Shown: positions 1 through 8,004 of the stretch, piece after piece
Layout: every line of letters begins with the position of its first letter
Numbering within the stretch: position 1 is the stretch's first letter
Source of the DNA: Crocinitomicaceae bacterium
GTDB lineage: Bacteria > Bacteroidota > Bacteroidia > Flavobacteriales_D > Crocinitomicaceae
Direction: 5' to 3'
NCBI GenBank assembly: GCA_014762645.1
Contig: JABURP010000108.1
Location: 23,267 to 87,266, forward strand
DNA: 64,000 bases
The notes under the pieces: model-generated
The model's input: the letters and a program-made list of their open reading frames with translations, nothing else
Database searches by the model: none
Told to the model about the DNA's origin: nothing
Translations under genes and position numbers: made by a program

Positions 1-2
1 CC

Positions 3-149
3 ACTGATCCATCAGAAGCTGAAGAAGGTACTATTCGTAAGAAGTTTGCTAAATCTAAAGCAGAAAATGCTGTACACGGCTCTGATTCGGACGAAAATGC
101 AATTATTGAAAGCAACTTTCACTTTGCTCAGGAAGAAGTAGTAGCTTAA
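3..149 (+). CDS. ndk: Nucleoside diphosphate kinase, C-terminal end (partial)
   Basis: The first 49 codons of the window, open from the left edge, end at TAA. They read [16 protein letters not shown] and then [12 protein letters not shown], the conserved C-terminal signature of nucleoside diphosphate kinase, which moves the gamma-phosphate of ATP to other NDPs in the cytoplasm. The HGSD element lies near the nucleotide site in the family. The active-site His is outside the window. A terminator hairpin follows about 30 bases after the stop. The ORF track misses this gene because its start is not in the window. The family assignment is secure; only the tail can be judged. Confidence 0.93.
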   Translation, partial: TDPSEAEEGTIRKKFAKSKAENAVHGSDSDENAIIESNFHFAQEEVVA

Positions 150-177
150 CAAACATATTTTATTGTATAACCAGAAA

Positions 178-207
178 AGCTGTTCATTGTAATGAGCGGC
201 TTTTTTT
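178..207 (+). terminator. Rho-independent terminator after ndk
   Basis: The stem agctgttcatt pairs with aatgagcggct, using two G-U pairs and a two-base loop, and is followed by seven T residues. It lies between the end of ndk and the convergent gene ending at 214. Confidence 0.8.
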
Positions 208-213
208 GTGGAT

Positions 214-786
214 TTATTCTGATGTCATACCTCTTTCCAGTTGCTTTTTTCGTTTCATTACTCTAAATGAAAAGCGATAGCCTAGTTTTATATTTCCAAA
301 TATGGTAAACGGGAGCGTGGTATTGGTGCCGTACGAATAATAATACGGGGTGAAACTGGAATAACTGTGTATATATGATATACCGGCATCTATACCAAAG
401 TTAATTCGTTGAACTGCAAAATGGGTGAAACCAAAACCAAGATAGTGGTTGATTCCTTTCCAAAAAGTTGCCAATTGAACTGAGTTTCTCAAATTGATTC
501 TGAAGCGCATGGTTTGACGTTCAATTTTCCATGGGAAATAATCAAAACCGAATCCAAAACCCGCGTATCCTATTCCGCTCTCTAATCTCCAGTGGTTTGT
601 AATAAAATAATCATAGGTAACCCCGAATATTCCCGTCACCCCTCCAGCATTAAAAGATACTGCTCCACGGTACATATTTCCCATTTGCGTTGCCTGTAGT
701 TTAGCTGTAGTAGCACTGTCTACTTCTACCTGTGCAAAGGATAAAACTGTGCAAAAAGTTAATAATGATAAGAACAGGGGCTTCAC
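214..786 (-). CDS. Hypothetical secreted protein, possibly an outer-membrane beta-barrel
   Basis: This 190-residue protein has an N-terminal signal peptide (KPLFLSLLTFCTVLSFAQ). The rest has alternating aromatic/Gly stretches such as GIGYAGFGFGFDYFPW and ends in strand-like segments before a basic tail (MKRKKQLERG), compatible with a small outer-membrane barrel. The start is GTG, overlapping the stop of the upstream gene by four bases (GTGA), so it is the last gene of an overlapping minus-strand operon with two related exported proteins, an ABM protein and a SAM hydrolase. I do not recognise a named family. The barrel reading is inference from composition; export is well supported. Confidence 0.7.
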   Translation of the reverse strand: MKPLFLSLLTFCTVLSFAQVEVDSATTAKLQATQMGNMYRGAVSFNAGGVTGIFGVTYDYFITNHWRLESGIGYAGFGFGFDYFPWKIERQTMRFRINLRNSVQLATFWKGINHYLGFGFTHFAVQRINFGIDAGISYIHSYSSFTPYYYSYGTNTTLPFTIFGNIKLGYRFSFRVMKRKKQLERGMTSE

Positions 787-1409
787 AACTCCGGAACCTC
801 CTTGTATTTTGCTTTCACTTCAAATCTTTCTCCCGTCCACTGCAATTCGAGAATAGGAAACTCTATTTTGTTTCTATCCATGGATATATGCACCCCTAAA
901 ACCCCTGAATTATGTGGTAAAACAAACTTAAATTGCGCTTCTTCATCATCCATATTTCCACGTGAACCAATGACCTTTGCCTTCATTTTCTTCATATGTT
1001 TTACCATTTTCTTGAGCGGCATTACTTGTGAAGAAACTTCTACCGAGTCATCTTCTGAAAATTCATAAAAACTACACTCATAAAGGCAATTTGCCTGGCA
1101 ATTGTAATGCGTAACTCCGATCAGGTCATTTCCGTTGCTCATCTTCCAGTAAGCAAAAAAGTAATCACCCATATACCCACCGGAAACATGAACGTAGTTT
1201 CCAATCAAGTCCCTCTCTTTGTAATAGTATAATGTCCCTTTTCTTAGATCTACATCTTCTTTACGGTCTACAATTTTAGTACCCAACATACGTTCTGCAT
1301 AATGATGAATGGACGCATAGGGCTTTCTGGAATAATCCTGAGAATATCCAATCAATGGCATCAGTAATAGAAGATAAAGCAGCACTTTCATTTCAGAAGT
1401 GTTTATCAA
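783..1409 (-). CDS. Hypothetical exported protein, paralogue of the upstream lipoprotein
   Basis: This 208-residue protein has a signal peptide (KVLLYLLLLMPLIGYSQ). If the ATG six codons in (base 1391) is used the signal is cleaner, but the ATG at 1409 overlaps the preceding stop as ATGA, which favours coupled translation from there. The middle region, with GTKI, then YYY, YVHVSGGYMGDYFFAYWKM, SNGNDLIGV and paired cysteines, aligns with the neighbouring lipoprotein (YAHVTGPYEG, MKDGNDLLGT and paired cysteines). The two are therefore tandem paralogues. No enzyme motif is visible and the family is not recognised. Both probably act in the envelope. Confidence 0.75.
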   Translation of the reverse strand: MINTSEMKVLLYLLLLMPLIGYSQDYSRKPYASIHHYAERMLGTKIVDRKEDVDLRKGTLYYYKERDLIGNYVHVSGGYMGDYFFAYWKMSNGNDLIGVTHYNCQANCLYECSFYEFSEDDSVEVSSQVMPLKKMVKHMKKMKAKVIGSRGNMDDEEAQFKFVLPHNSGVLGVHISMDRNKIEFPILELQWTGERFEVKAKYKEVPEL

Positions 1410-2137
1410 ATTCGTTCGTAAAGTTCTGTATATTTTTTTTCTACTGAGAACTTCTCCTTATCCCAGGATAATAAGATAATCGGAATGCGTACTTCATCTG
1501 CCCCTACTATGATATCAACTTCCATTGATGTTCCCTGTTGTGGAAAATTATAGTAAAACTGATAATCCTCTTTATACTCTATAGCTTCAAATTCTTCAAG
1601 GATCTGAGGCATTAAACTTGCACCAAAATCTTCGATTTCCATTCGGGGTATAAGTCGATTCCCATCTCCTATCTTTTCTCCATTGTTCATGATATAAAAA
1701 TCAAAGTTGTAATCGCATGCCGGGCCACATCCTGCAGACATTGTTCCCAGAAGGTCATTTCCGTCCTTCATTCTCCAAAGTACATATTCACTCCATCCCT
1801 CATAAGGACCTGTCACATGCGCATACCCTCCTTTGGTATCAAGCGTAAGGTAATAACTACCATAACTCAATGCATCCTCCGGCACATCCTTCTGTGATTT
1901 ATAGATTTTCGTACCGGTAAACAGTTCTGCATAATCGTCTATTTGCCAGATACCATCAATGTTCTCTGGCGTGTAGGTTTCATTTTCTTCTTCTAAAACT
2001 GTACCTTCTTCAGAAAGTTCAACGGTTTCCTCTGTTAAAGATTCTGATTCCGTACTTTCTGTATTAGTTTCATTATCACTACTACCGCACGAGAACAGTA
2101 GCGCAACTACTCCCGGAATGAGAAATACTTTTTTCAT
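1406..2137 (-). CDS. Hypothetical lipoprotein, tandem paralogue
   Basis: This 243-residue protein has a lipoprotein signal (KKVFLIPGVVALLFSCGSSD) with a Cys lipobox. A linker very rich in Glu, Ser and Thr (about residues 20-58) is typical of surface or periplasmic Bacteroidota lipoproteins. The globular part shares GTKI, YAHVTGPYEG, NGNDL-like and CxxxC-like (CGPAC) elements with the next gene downstream. It starts three bases after the ABM gene stop and overlaps the next gene by four bases. No known domain was recognised. Localisation is well supported; function is unknown. Confidence 0.78.
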   Translation of the reverse strand: MKKVFLIPGVVALLFSCGSSDNETNTESTESESLTEETVELSEEGTVLEEENETYTPENIDGIWQIDDYAELFTGTKIYKSQKDVPEDALSYGSYYLTLDTKGGYAHVTGPYEGWSEYVLWRMKDGNDLLGTMSAGCGPACDYNFDFYIMNNGEKIGDGNRLIPRMEIEDFGASLMPQILEEFEAIEYKEDYQFYYNFPQQGTSMEVDIIVGADEVRIPIILLSWDKEKFSVEKKYTELYERI

Positions 2138-2140
2138 AAT

Positions 2141-2437
2141 TTATGCTTTACTAATTAATTCAGTGCTCCAGGCCTCTGGTTTAGCCGCAAACCATTCTTT
2201 TACCGTCGGCCAAACTTTTGCAAAGAGATCCGTATGACGGTATGCATCAAGGGATTTCTGATCATCCCAAACGCTATAGGTAAAAAACACACCACTCGCC
2301 GCTTTATCTTTCAATAATCTCACCTCATGACATCCCGGTTGATTCTGAATCTGATCCTTGATCTCCGTAAAAAAGTTTTGAAAATCATCACATTTATCCA
2401 ACTGAAAAGTCATTTTTACTATTCTCTGTATCGCCAT
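2141..2437 (-). CDS. Antibiotic biosynthesis monooxygenase (ABM) domain protein
   Basis: This 98-residue single-domain protein fits the ABM (dimeric alpha/beta barrel) fold: an N-terminal strand (QRIVKMTFQLDK), a helix carrying FFTEIKDQI, a central PGCHEVRLLKD strand, then YSVWDDQKSLDAYRHTDLF. Members include quinol monooxygenases and haem-degrading enzymes, but many are uncharacterised, so the substrate cannot be assigned. The start ATG overlaps the stop of the SAM hydrolase gene by one base (TAATG), implying translational coupling. It is a cytoplasmic protein in an operon with exported ones. Confidence 0.85.
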   Translation of the reverse strand: MAIQRIVKMTFQLDKCDDFQNFFTEIKDQIQNQPGCHEVRLLKDKAASGVFFTYSVWDDQKSLDAYRHTDLFAKVWPTVKEWFAAKPEAWSTELISKA

Positions 2438-3306
2438 TATTCTTCTTTGACAAATAAGTCTTCAATATTGTTCTTTGATCCTTTGGGATGAAATTCCACG
2501 CGTATGAGATCCTTTACTTCCAACCCCAGCAGTGAGGCCGCTCCTCCTCCACTTCCTTGCACACCTTTGTTAATAGCAATCTCAAGAAAACCGCTATCAT
2601 TAAACAAGGCTAATTTCTCACCTGGCGCAACGTCATAATAATTACTTGATATCTTTTCAATGAAATACTCTGTACTCTTGAAGTAGATCGTAAAAGGATT
2701 ACCCATTCCCACTTCATTAAAGAGCTTCTCAGTGATGTTTATAATTACATTGCCGTATTTGTCCTTATGAATAACCGCGCCTTTAATGAGGTCAGTTTCT
2801 ATTATGGGTTGCGGGGTAAATGCTTTTCTGATGGATTTTACTGGTTCGCCAATATCTGCAAGTTTCTTGCCTTCAGATAACGCCACAATCGTGGGAATAT
2901 AAATATTTCTGGTAGGAAATCGCAAGGCTGACTTGGCACTAAAATTATCTATCCGGATAATTTCTTCTGCTTCTTCATAACCGTTAATCAAAGAAAACAA
3001 TCCATTGTCACAACCTACAAAATATTGTCCTTTAAGTTTCATGACAATTGGATAAAGGTTATTTTCTGCAGATGCTATAGATATAAAAGGCAAGTGGTCC
3101 ACACCAATAAAGTGAATGGTTCCCTCCGGAAAATCTTCTAATACATTGTTGATATAATAGGCGGCTTCACTCAAGTTAAACGGCTGAACATCATGTGAAA
3201 TATCTACAATATTCCCCCCTTGAATTTGAGACAGCAATTGTCCCTTAAGACTGGCCACATAGTGATCTTTCAATCCAAGATCTGTTGTTAGGGTAATAAT
3301 ACGCAT
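2437..3306 (-). CDS. SAM hydrolase/hydroxide adenosyltransferase family protein (DUF62)
   Basis: This 289-residue protein of the SAM hydroxide adenosyltransferase/fluorinase family is expected to split S-adenosylmethionine with water to adenosine and methionine. The signature ITLTTDLGLKDHYVA is at residues 4-18, CDNGLFSL at 99-106, and a DKYGNVIINI element lies in the second half; length and two-domain layout fit. Odd point: the usual VDPGVGxxR region reads VDHLPFISIASA (69-80) with no Arg, so one member of the Asp-Arg-His set known from characterised enzymes seems absent. It is first in a minus-strand operon, divergent from phoH. The family is secure; catalytic competence is less so. Confidence 0.9.
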   Translation of the reverse strand: MRIITLTTDLGLKDHYVASLKGQLLSQIQGGNIVDISHDVQPFNLSEAAYYINNVLEDFPEGTIHFIGVDHLPFISIASAENNLYPIVMKLKGQYFVGCDNGLFSLINGYEEAEEIIRIDNFSAKSALRFPTRNIYIPTIVALSEGKKLADIGEPVKSIRKAFTPQPIIETDLIKGAVIHKDKYGNVIINITEKLFNEVGMGNPFTIYFKSTEYFIEKISSNYYDVAPGEKLALFNDSGFLEIAINKGVQGSGGGAASLLGLEVKDLIRVEFHPKGSKNNIEDLFVKEE

Positions 3307-3439
3307 GTTACTTCAACCAATTTGATTAAATGCAAATTATCATTAAAACGCACATTCAACCTAGATTTTCCTTATTTTTAACCAAAAATAAACCTATTTT
3401 TTACTCGATTTGACCGAGATAAATTAATTAATTAACATT

Positions 3440-4378
3440 TTGCACGAAAAAGTCATTGAAATTGTAGGTATTGACCCTGTCACGGTATTTGGTGTCAACG
3501 AGCAAAAGCTCAAATTAATCCGCAAGCATTTTCCGAAACTCAAGCTAATTTCCCGTGGAAATACTATAAAGGTGATGGGTGAACCGGAGGAAGTTGAGCA
3601 GTTCGAAAAAAAGTGGGAGCTTCTGATGAAGCACATGAACCGTTATAATACATTAACGGAAAACAATATTGAAAACCTCTTACTGCAGGAGGAAGAAACA
3701 ATTCCTTTTAAAGATCACGGCGAAACAATCGTTCACGGTAATGGTGGATTAAAGATTAAAGCGCGAACTGCAAATCAACGCAAGCTAGTTAAAGCCTCAC
3801 AAGACGACGATATGGTATTTGCCATAGGACCGGCTGGTACGGGTAAAACGTACACAGCTGTTGCACTTGCGGTCAGAGCATTAAAGAATAAGGAAGTAAG
3901 ACGTATTATTTTAACGAGACCAGCAGTAGAAGCAGGAGAAAATCTTGGATTCTTACCCGGTGATCTAAGGGAGAAACTGGACCCGTATATGGCTCCACTT
4001 TACGACGGATTGAGAGATATGATTCCGGCTGAAAAACTCGCCGAATACATTGAAAATGGCATTATTGAAATTGCCCCATTGGCTTTTATGCGTGGACGTA
4101 CATTGGATAATGCTTTTGTTATTTTGGATGAAGCTCAGAACGCAACCACTTCACAAATGAAGATGTTCCTGACGCGAATGGGACAATCGGCAAAATTCAT
4201 TATTACCGGAGATATTACGCAAATTGACTTACCGCGTAATCAAAAATCAGGTTTGGTGACGGCAATAGATAGCCTAAAAAAAGTTGAAGGTATTTCTGTT
4301 GTTAAATTGGACGAGAATGATGTGATACGCCACAAACTGGTGAAGAAGATCATTGAGGCGTTCAAAGATGTAAAATAA
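3440..4378 (+). CDS. PhoH-like ATPase
   Basis: This 312-residue cytoplasmic ATPase of the PhoH family is thought to act in RNA metabolism, often near ybeY. An N-terminal KH-like segment contains GNTIKVMGEPEEVEQ. Walker A (GPAGTGKT) is near residues 130-137 and Walker B (FVILDEAQN) near 226, followed by FLTRMGQSAKFIITGD, typical of the family. The only sensible start is TTG at 3440, because the frame is closed by a TAA just upstream. It is transcribed divergently from the SAM hydrolase operon across 133 bases. Identification is firm; the physiological substrate is not. Confidence 0.94.
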   Translation: MHEKVIEIVGIDPVTVFGVNEQKLKLIRKHFPKLKLISRGNTIKVMGEPEEVEQFEKKWELLMKHMNRYNTLTENNIENLLLQEEETIPFKDHGETIVHGNGGLKIKARTANQRKLVKASQDDDMVFAIGPAGTGKTYTAVALAVRALKNKEVRRIILTRPAVEAGENLGFLPGDLREKLDPYMAPLYDGLRDMIPAEKLAEYIENGIIEIAPLAFMRGRTLDNAFVILDEAQNATTSQMKMFLTRMGQSAKFIITGDITQIDLPRNQKSGLVTAIDSLKKVEGISVVKLDENDVIRHKLVKKIIEAFKDVK

Positions 4379-4445
4379 CCGCTACAATTCACAGTTTATA
4401 TCAGTATTGTGAATAAGTTTCTCTCAGATTTATTCCTTATTCGGC

Positions 4446-4453
4446 TAAATTTG
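4446..4453 (+). promoter_or_regulatory. Putative -7 box TAAATTTG upstream of purC
   Basis: This is an exact match to the Bacteroidota -7 consensus TAnnTTTG, 11 bases before the GTG and 20 before the ATG of purC. No clear TTG -33 element is seen at the standard spacing. Confidence 0.4.
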
Positions 4454-4473
4454 AAGCCCAAATCGTGCCATTA

Positions 4474-5421
4474 ATGAACGCAATTAAATCTACTACCTTC
4501 AATTTCCCGGGACAAACAGCTATTTACAACGGAAAAGTCAGGGATGTCTACACTATTCAGGACGACCTTTTGGTTATTGTGGCTTCCGACAGGATTTCTG
4601 CCTTTGACCATATCCTGCATGAGGCTATACCCTATAAAGGTCAAGTACTCAATCAGCTGGCAGCTAAGTTTCTAAAAGAGACATCCAACATTGTACCGAA
4701 CTGGTTAATAGATACACCAGACCCCATGGTAGCTTTTGGACATAAATGCGAGCCTTTTAAGGTAGAAATGGTGATACGCGGATATCTTGCCGGACATGCA
4801 GCTCGTGAGTACAAAGCAGGTAAAAGAACGCTTTGTGGTGTGCAAATGCCAGAAGGAATGAAAGAAAACGATAAGTTTCCACAGCCTATCATCACACCGG
4901 CAACAAAAGCAGAAGAAGGTCATGATGAAGATATTTCCCGAGAAGAGATAATCAACCAGGGTATTGTATCTGAAGAAGATTACATACAACTGGAAAATTA
5001 TACCCGTGCACTTTTTGAACGTGGAACACAGATGGCTGCTGAAAAGGGCCTCATCCTGGTAGATACCAAATATGAATTTGGAAAAAAGAATGGAAAAATC
5101 TATCTCATTGACGAGATACACACACCCGATTCTTCACGTTATTTCTATGCAGATGGTTATGAAGAAAGACAGGCAAAAGGTGAAAGACAAAAGCAGCTTT
5201 CAAAAGAATTTGTTCGGGAATGGCTCATAGCACATGATTTTCAAGGATTAGAAGGTCAAACTCTGCCGCACATGCCTGAAGAATTCGTCAACTCTGTCAC
5301 TGACCGATATATCGAACTCTATGAAAAAATAACGGGTGAAAAATTTGAGAAAGCTGACAATTCAAACATTGAACAACGGATTGAAAAAAATGTGTTGGCC
5401 TGCCTGGCAAAAGTGCATTGA
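4474..5421 (+). CDS. purC: Phosphoribosylaminoimidazole-succinocarboxamide synthase
   Basis: SAICAR synthetase joins CAIR and aspartate with ATP in purine biosynthesis. Diagnostic motifs are GKVRDVY near the N-terminus, SDRISAFD, the [19 protein letters not shown] stretch, DTKYEFG and [12 protein letters not shown]. The length, about 315 residues, is that of the longer family form. The track begins at GTG 4465, but ATG 4474 gives a natural N-terminus ([11 protein letters not shown]) and I prefer it. A TAAATTTG box lies just upstream. It is a stand-alone gene between phoH and a T9SS protein rather than in a pur operon. Confidence 0.96.
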   Translation: MNAIKSTTFNFPGQTAIYNGKVRDVYTIQDDLLVIVASDRISAFDHILHEAIPYKGQVLNQLAAKFLKETSNIVPNWLIDTPDPMVAFGHKCEPFKVEMVIRGYLAGHAAREYKAGKRTLCGVQMPEGMKENDKFPQPIITPATKAEEGHDEDISREEIINQGIVSEEDYIQLENYTRALFERGTQMAAEKGLILVDTKYEFGKKNGKIYLIDEIHTPDSSRYFYADGYEERQAKGERQKQLSKEFVREWLIAHDFQGLEGQTLPHMPEEFVNSVTDRYIELYEKITGEKFEKADNSNIEQRIEKNVLACLAKVH

Positions 5422-5508
5422 TTAGACCGAAAAAATTAATTTTTTCTTTCTCGATCATTTATTGGATATTTGCAGTACTCAAAAACTGTGTTCAAAATAA
5501 TTTGAACA

Positions 5509-6465
5509 ATGAAAACTACTTTACTTCTTACCCTGTCGTTACTGGCAATTACTTCCTACACACAAATAAACCTTGATTCAGGCTTAGTAGCACATTACGC
5601 TTTCGAAGGCAACGGTAACGATTCAAGTCCCAACGCTTTTCATGGTGCGGTTTCAAATGTCACCTATTCTGTTGGGGTATACGGAGCACCGAATTCATCA
5701 GCCCTCTTTAACGGTTCTGATTCTTCTTACATTGATTGTGGGCCGGATAACCGTGGAATTTCTGATACAATAGCCATATCAGCTTTTATTCGAACAACGT
5801 TTAATGGTATTGGTGATGTGGTTAGCAAGTACGACCCGGGAAATGACCGGGGATATCACCTTCAACTAAGTCTTGGAAAAATCAGATTTGCTGGGAGAGA
5901 CGGTGGAGGGAACTACCGTTCAACAGGTTTCTCACTCTCTACGATAAATGACAGTTTGTGGCATCATGTTTTGGGAGTTGTTCGGGGCAATACATGGTTA
6001 TTATATATAGATTGCTCACTGGAAGGTGCACAGTCTAACGCAACGGTTGGACCCGACATATCCTCTAATGCGGAATTAGGAATAGGAAAAGATGTCTTTG
6101 GCAATGCAAAATTTTTGGATTGTGAAGTGGATGAAGTACGCATATATAACCGTGAACTTTGGCCGGACGAGATGGATTCACTTTGTGCAACTGCCGTATT
6201 TGCTGAAATAGAAACCCTTCCTAACAACCTCCCACACATTCAGGTGTATCCTAATCCTGCTCAAAATGAAATTGCTATTGTTGCAGATCAATCCCTTGAA
6301 AACGCAAACATAGCTATCTATGATTTAAGTGGGAAACGAGTCCTGTCAGTGGTGAATAATACGGCAACAGCTCTTGTCAATGTCTCCGATCTACAACAAG
6401 GAAACTATATCATTCACATCACACAATCAGATCAGGTTTTTACATCTAAATTTGTAAAACTTTAA
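5509..6465 (+). CDS. LamG-domain secreted protein with T9SS type A sorting domain
   Basis: This 318-residue protein has a signal peptide (KTTLLLTLSLLAITSYTQ). A LamG/concanavalin-like jelly-roll domain spans about residues 22-225 (GLVAHYAFEGNGNDSS near the start, VDEVRIYNRELWPDEM at its end). The C-terminal T9SS domain contains VYPNPAQNEIAI and ends SKFVKL. LamG domains usually bind or act on glycans; no catalytic motif is visible, so the protein may bind rather than cleave. It is expected to be exported by the Sec system and then the T9SS. Monocistronic in appearance. Domain calls are secure; ligand unknown. Confidence 0.9.
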   Translation: MKTTLLLTLSLLAITSYTQINLDSGLVAHYAFEGNGNDSSPNAFHGAVSNVTYSVGVYGAPNSSALFNGSDSSYIDCGPDNRGISDTIAISAFIRTTFNGIGDVVSKYDPGNDRGYHLQLSLGKIRFAGRDGGGNYRSTGFSLSTINDSLWHHVLGVVRGNTWLLYIDCSLEGAQSNATVGPDISSNAELGIGKDVFGNAKFLDCEVDEVRIYNRELWPDEMDSLCATAVFAEIETLPNNLPHIQVYPNPAQNEIAIVADQSLENANIAIYDLSGKRVLSVVNNTATALVNVSDLQQGNYIIHITQSDQVFTSKFVKL

Positions 6466-6467
6466 AC

Positions 6468-6500
6468 GCTAATTGTGCTGCGATAAACACAAATTAGTGC
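6468..6500 (+). terminator. Weak hairpin after the LamG gene
   Basis: The arms ctaattgtg and cacaaattag form a nine-pair stem with a bulge and an AT-rich loop just after the stop codon. There is no T-tract, so termination is uncertain. Confidence 0.3.
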
Positions 6501-6534
6501 AAGCTTGCGATTAGAAAATTGCTAACTTTCGCAG

Positions 6535-7032
6535 GTGAAATTACACTTACGACCATTTACTGAAAACGATCTGGAAGCATTGGTGAATTTAGCCAACAAC
6601 CCTAAAATTGCAGCTAATTTAACAGATCAGTTCCCGTACCCCTACACGCGGGAGCATGGTGTAAGATTCATAGAGATGGTCACCCAGCACGAACCCACCC
6701 GGATATTTGCCTTAGAGTTTGAAGGTGATTTTTGCGGAGCAGTTGGTCTACATCCTCAAACTGATATCATGCGAAAAAATGCTGAACTTGGATATTGGGT
6801 CGCAGAACCGTTTTGGGGCAAAGGGATCGCTACGCATGCCATTCGAAGAATGATTGATTATGGCTTTCAAAACTTTGACATTGTGCGTATTTTTGCACGG
6901 CCGTATGGGCCAAATATTGCCTCACAAAAAGTCCTGGAAAAGGCCGGGTTCAAATTAGAAGCCAGACTGAGTAAGACGATTTATAAAAATGAAGAGTTCC
7001 TTGATGAACTCATTTATGCTATTCGCAAATGA
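6535..7032 (+). CDS. GNAT family N-acetyltransferase (RimJ/RimL-like)
   Basis: This 165-residue acetyltransferase of the GNAT_3 type opens with LHLRPFTENDLEALVNLANN. It carries the acetyl-CoA loop region (ELGYWVAEPFWGKGIATHA) and the C-terminal signature PNIASQKVLEKAGFKLEA. Such enzymes acetylate protein N-termini, amino acids or small molecules; the substrate cannot be read from sequence. The start is GTG at 6535, four bases after a TAACTTTC promoter-like box, suggesting little or no leader. It overlaps the following small membrane protein gene by four bases (ATGA). Confidence 0.92.
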   Translation: MKLHLRPFTENDLEALVNLANNPKIAANLTDQFPYPYTREHGVRFIEMVTQHEPTRIFALEFEGDFCGAVGLHPQTDIMRKNAELGYWVAEPFWGKGIATHAIRRMIDYGFQNFDIVRIFARPYGPNIASQKVLEKAGFKLEARLSKTIYKNEEFLDELIYAIRK

Positions 7033-7217
7033 TCAAAAAATATTTACCTCATATCTTTTTAGCTGCCGGAATTATCATGATTTTTATTATGATGTATGGC
7101 ATTAATCAAAATGAACGGTTGGGAAGATCAATCATGGAAAGAGATCTTATCCTTAAAGCGATTGCAGCTGCAATCCTTAGTACTGCAGGAATCGCCATGT
7201 TTTTGAAGCGCATGTAA
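7029..7217 (+). CDS. Small two-helix membrane protein
   Basis: This 62-residue protein has two hydrophobic segments (about 5-24, IFLAAGIIMIFIMMYGI, and 43-60, LKAIAAAILSTAGIAMFL) joined by a polar loop containing NQNERLGRS and MERD. Its ATG overlaps the acetyltransferase stop as ATGA, so the two are co-translated. Both termini carry basic residues, suggesting a hairpin with cytoplasmic ends. No family was recognised; as a membrane protein it is well supported by composition and operon position. Confidence 0.72.
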   Translation: MIKKYLPHIFLAAGIIMIFIMMYGINQNERLGRSIMERDLILKAIAAAILSTAGIAMFLKRM

Positions 7218-7361
7218 ACCACAAGTCCCTCTAATTGTCGAACATGAGATAATTTACGGAGCCTCTCCATTTTACTAGATTTAAATAATTAAACATCAAT
7301 AAACGAGTTGATTTTTACATAATAATGCTAATTATATTAGTTTTTTTCTTATATTAGTAGC

Positions 7362-7631
7362 ATGGGTGGAGAAGGAAGTATGGCCGGAGCGAATATTTCG
7401 CTAAAGATGAATAGGAAGGGATTACCTTCTAAGCGTGGTGGTTATAGATCTAATTACGACGGTAAAACTTTGTCTTCAAAGGAATTCGTTTCTAAAAAGG
7501 TTTCACCAGAAAAACTGGCAATCCTCAAAACACAAATTCGAGAAAAGGCTCGAAAAGAGAGAAGAAACAAAACACTAATTTTTATTGGCTGCATGCTTGT
7601 ATTATCCTCTCTGTTTTGGTTATTAATTTAA
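7362..7631 (+). CDS. Small basic tail-anchored protein with MGGEGSM start
   Basis: This 89-residue protein opens with a Gly-rich MGGEGSMAGANISLKMNR, then a strongly basic middle (LPSKRGG and REKARKERRNK), and ends in one hydrophobic helix (LIFIGCMLVLSSLFWLLI), so it should be inserted by its C-terminus. From memory, short proteins beginning MGGEGSM occur in Bacteroidota, which would make this a conserved unknown; that has not been checked. It is followed three bases later by a membrane-anchored TPR-like protein, and the two are probably one transcript ending at the hairpin near 7961. Confidence 0.72.
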   Translation: MGGEGSMAGANISLKMNRKGLPSKRGGYRSNYDGKTLSSKEFVSKKVSPEKLAILKTQIREKARKERRNKTLIFIGCMLVLSSLFWLLI

Positions 7632-7633
7632 TT

Positions 7634-7957
7634 ATGTTTCATCATAAGGACAAAATATGGCAACTGGTGTTTACTGTGTGCTTTACAGGGTTCATCATCT
7701 TTATATCCTTGCATGCCGTCAAACGATTCATGGTGTATGAAAATAGTTATCCCAGAGTAAACGCTATTGAAGAGAAAAGAAAAGCAAGATTAGAAAGCTA
7801 TAATTTTCTTATGGAATCTGGGGCTTACAACATGCGGGTAGGTAATTACGACGCAGCATTAACAGATTACGAATTAGCCATAGACCTTTTCCCAAAAGAC
7901 AGTGCTGCTCACAAAAAGTTGTTGGAGTGTACGCAATTGCTCTTTAACACCAAATAA
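7634..7957 (+). CDS. Membrane-anchored protein with one TPR-like motif
   Basis: The track starts at TTG 7616, but ATG 7634 (MFHHKDKIWQ) is the better start; it avoids overlap and leaves 107 residues. One transmembrane segment (LVFTVCFTGFIIFISLHAV) is followed by a helical region holding a single TPR-like unit (YNMRVGNYDAALTDYELA and IDLFPKDSAAHKKL). It is likely a scaffold or partner of the basic protein just upstream. A strong terminator follows directly after the stop. Confidence 0.72.
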   Translation: MFHHKDKIWQLVFTVCFTGFIIFISLHAVKRFMVYENSYPRVNAIEEKRKARLESYNFLMESGAYNMRVGNYDAALTDYELAIDLFPKDSAAHKKLLECTQLLFNTK

Positions 7958-7960
7958 AAA

Positions 7961-7985
7961 AGGACCTTTACAGTAAAGGTCCTTC
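7961..7985. terminator. Hairpin between convergent genes
   Basis: A perfect nine-pair stem (ggaccttta / taaaggtcc) with a three-base loop has an A-tract on the left and a pyrimidine-rich right side. It can terminate the rightward TPR gene and, read on the minus strand, the exported protein gene ending at 8005. Confidence 0.75.
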
Positions 7986-8004
7986 CAAATTTTCCTATTT
8001 AAAT

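Noticed and set aside
802-1068. Plus-strand ORF opposite the 783-1409 gene
   Set aside because: It is antisense to a gene with a signal peptide and paralogue support; its own product shows no domain or signal.
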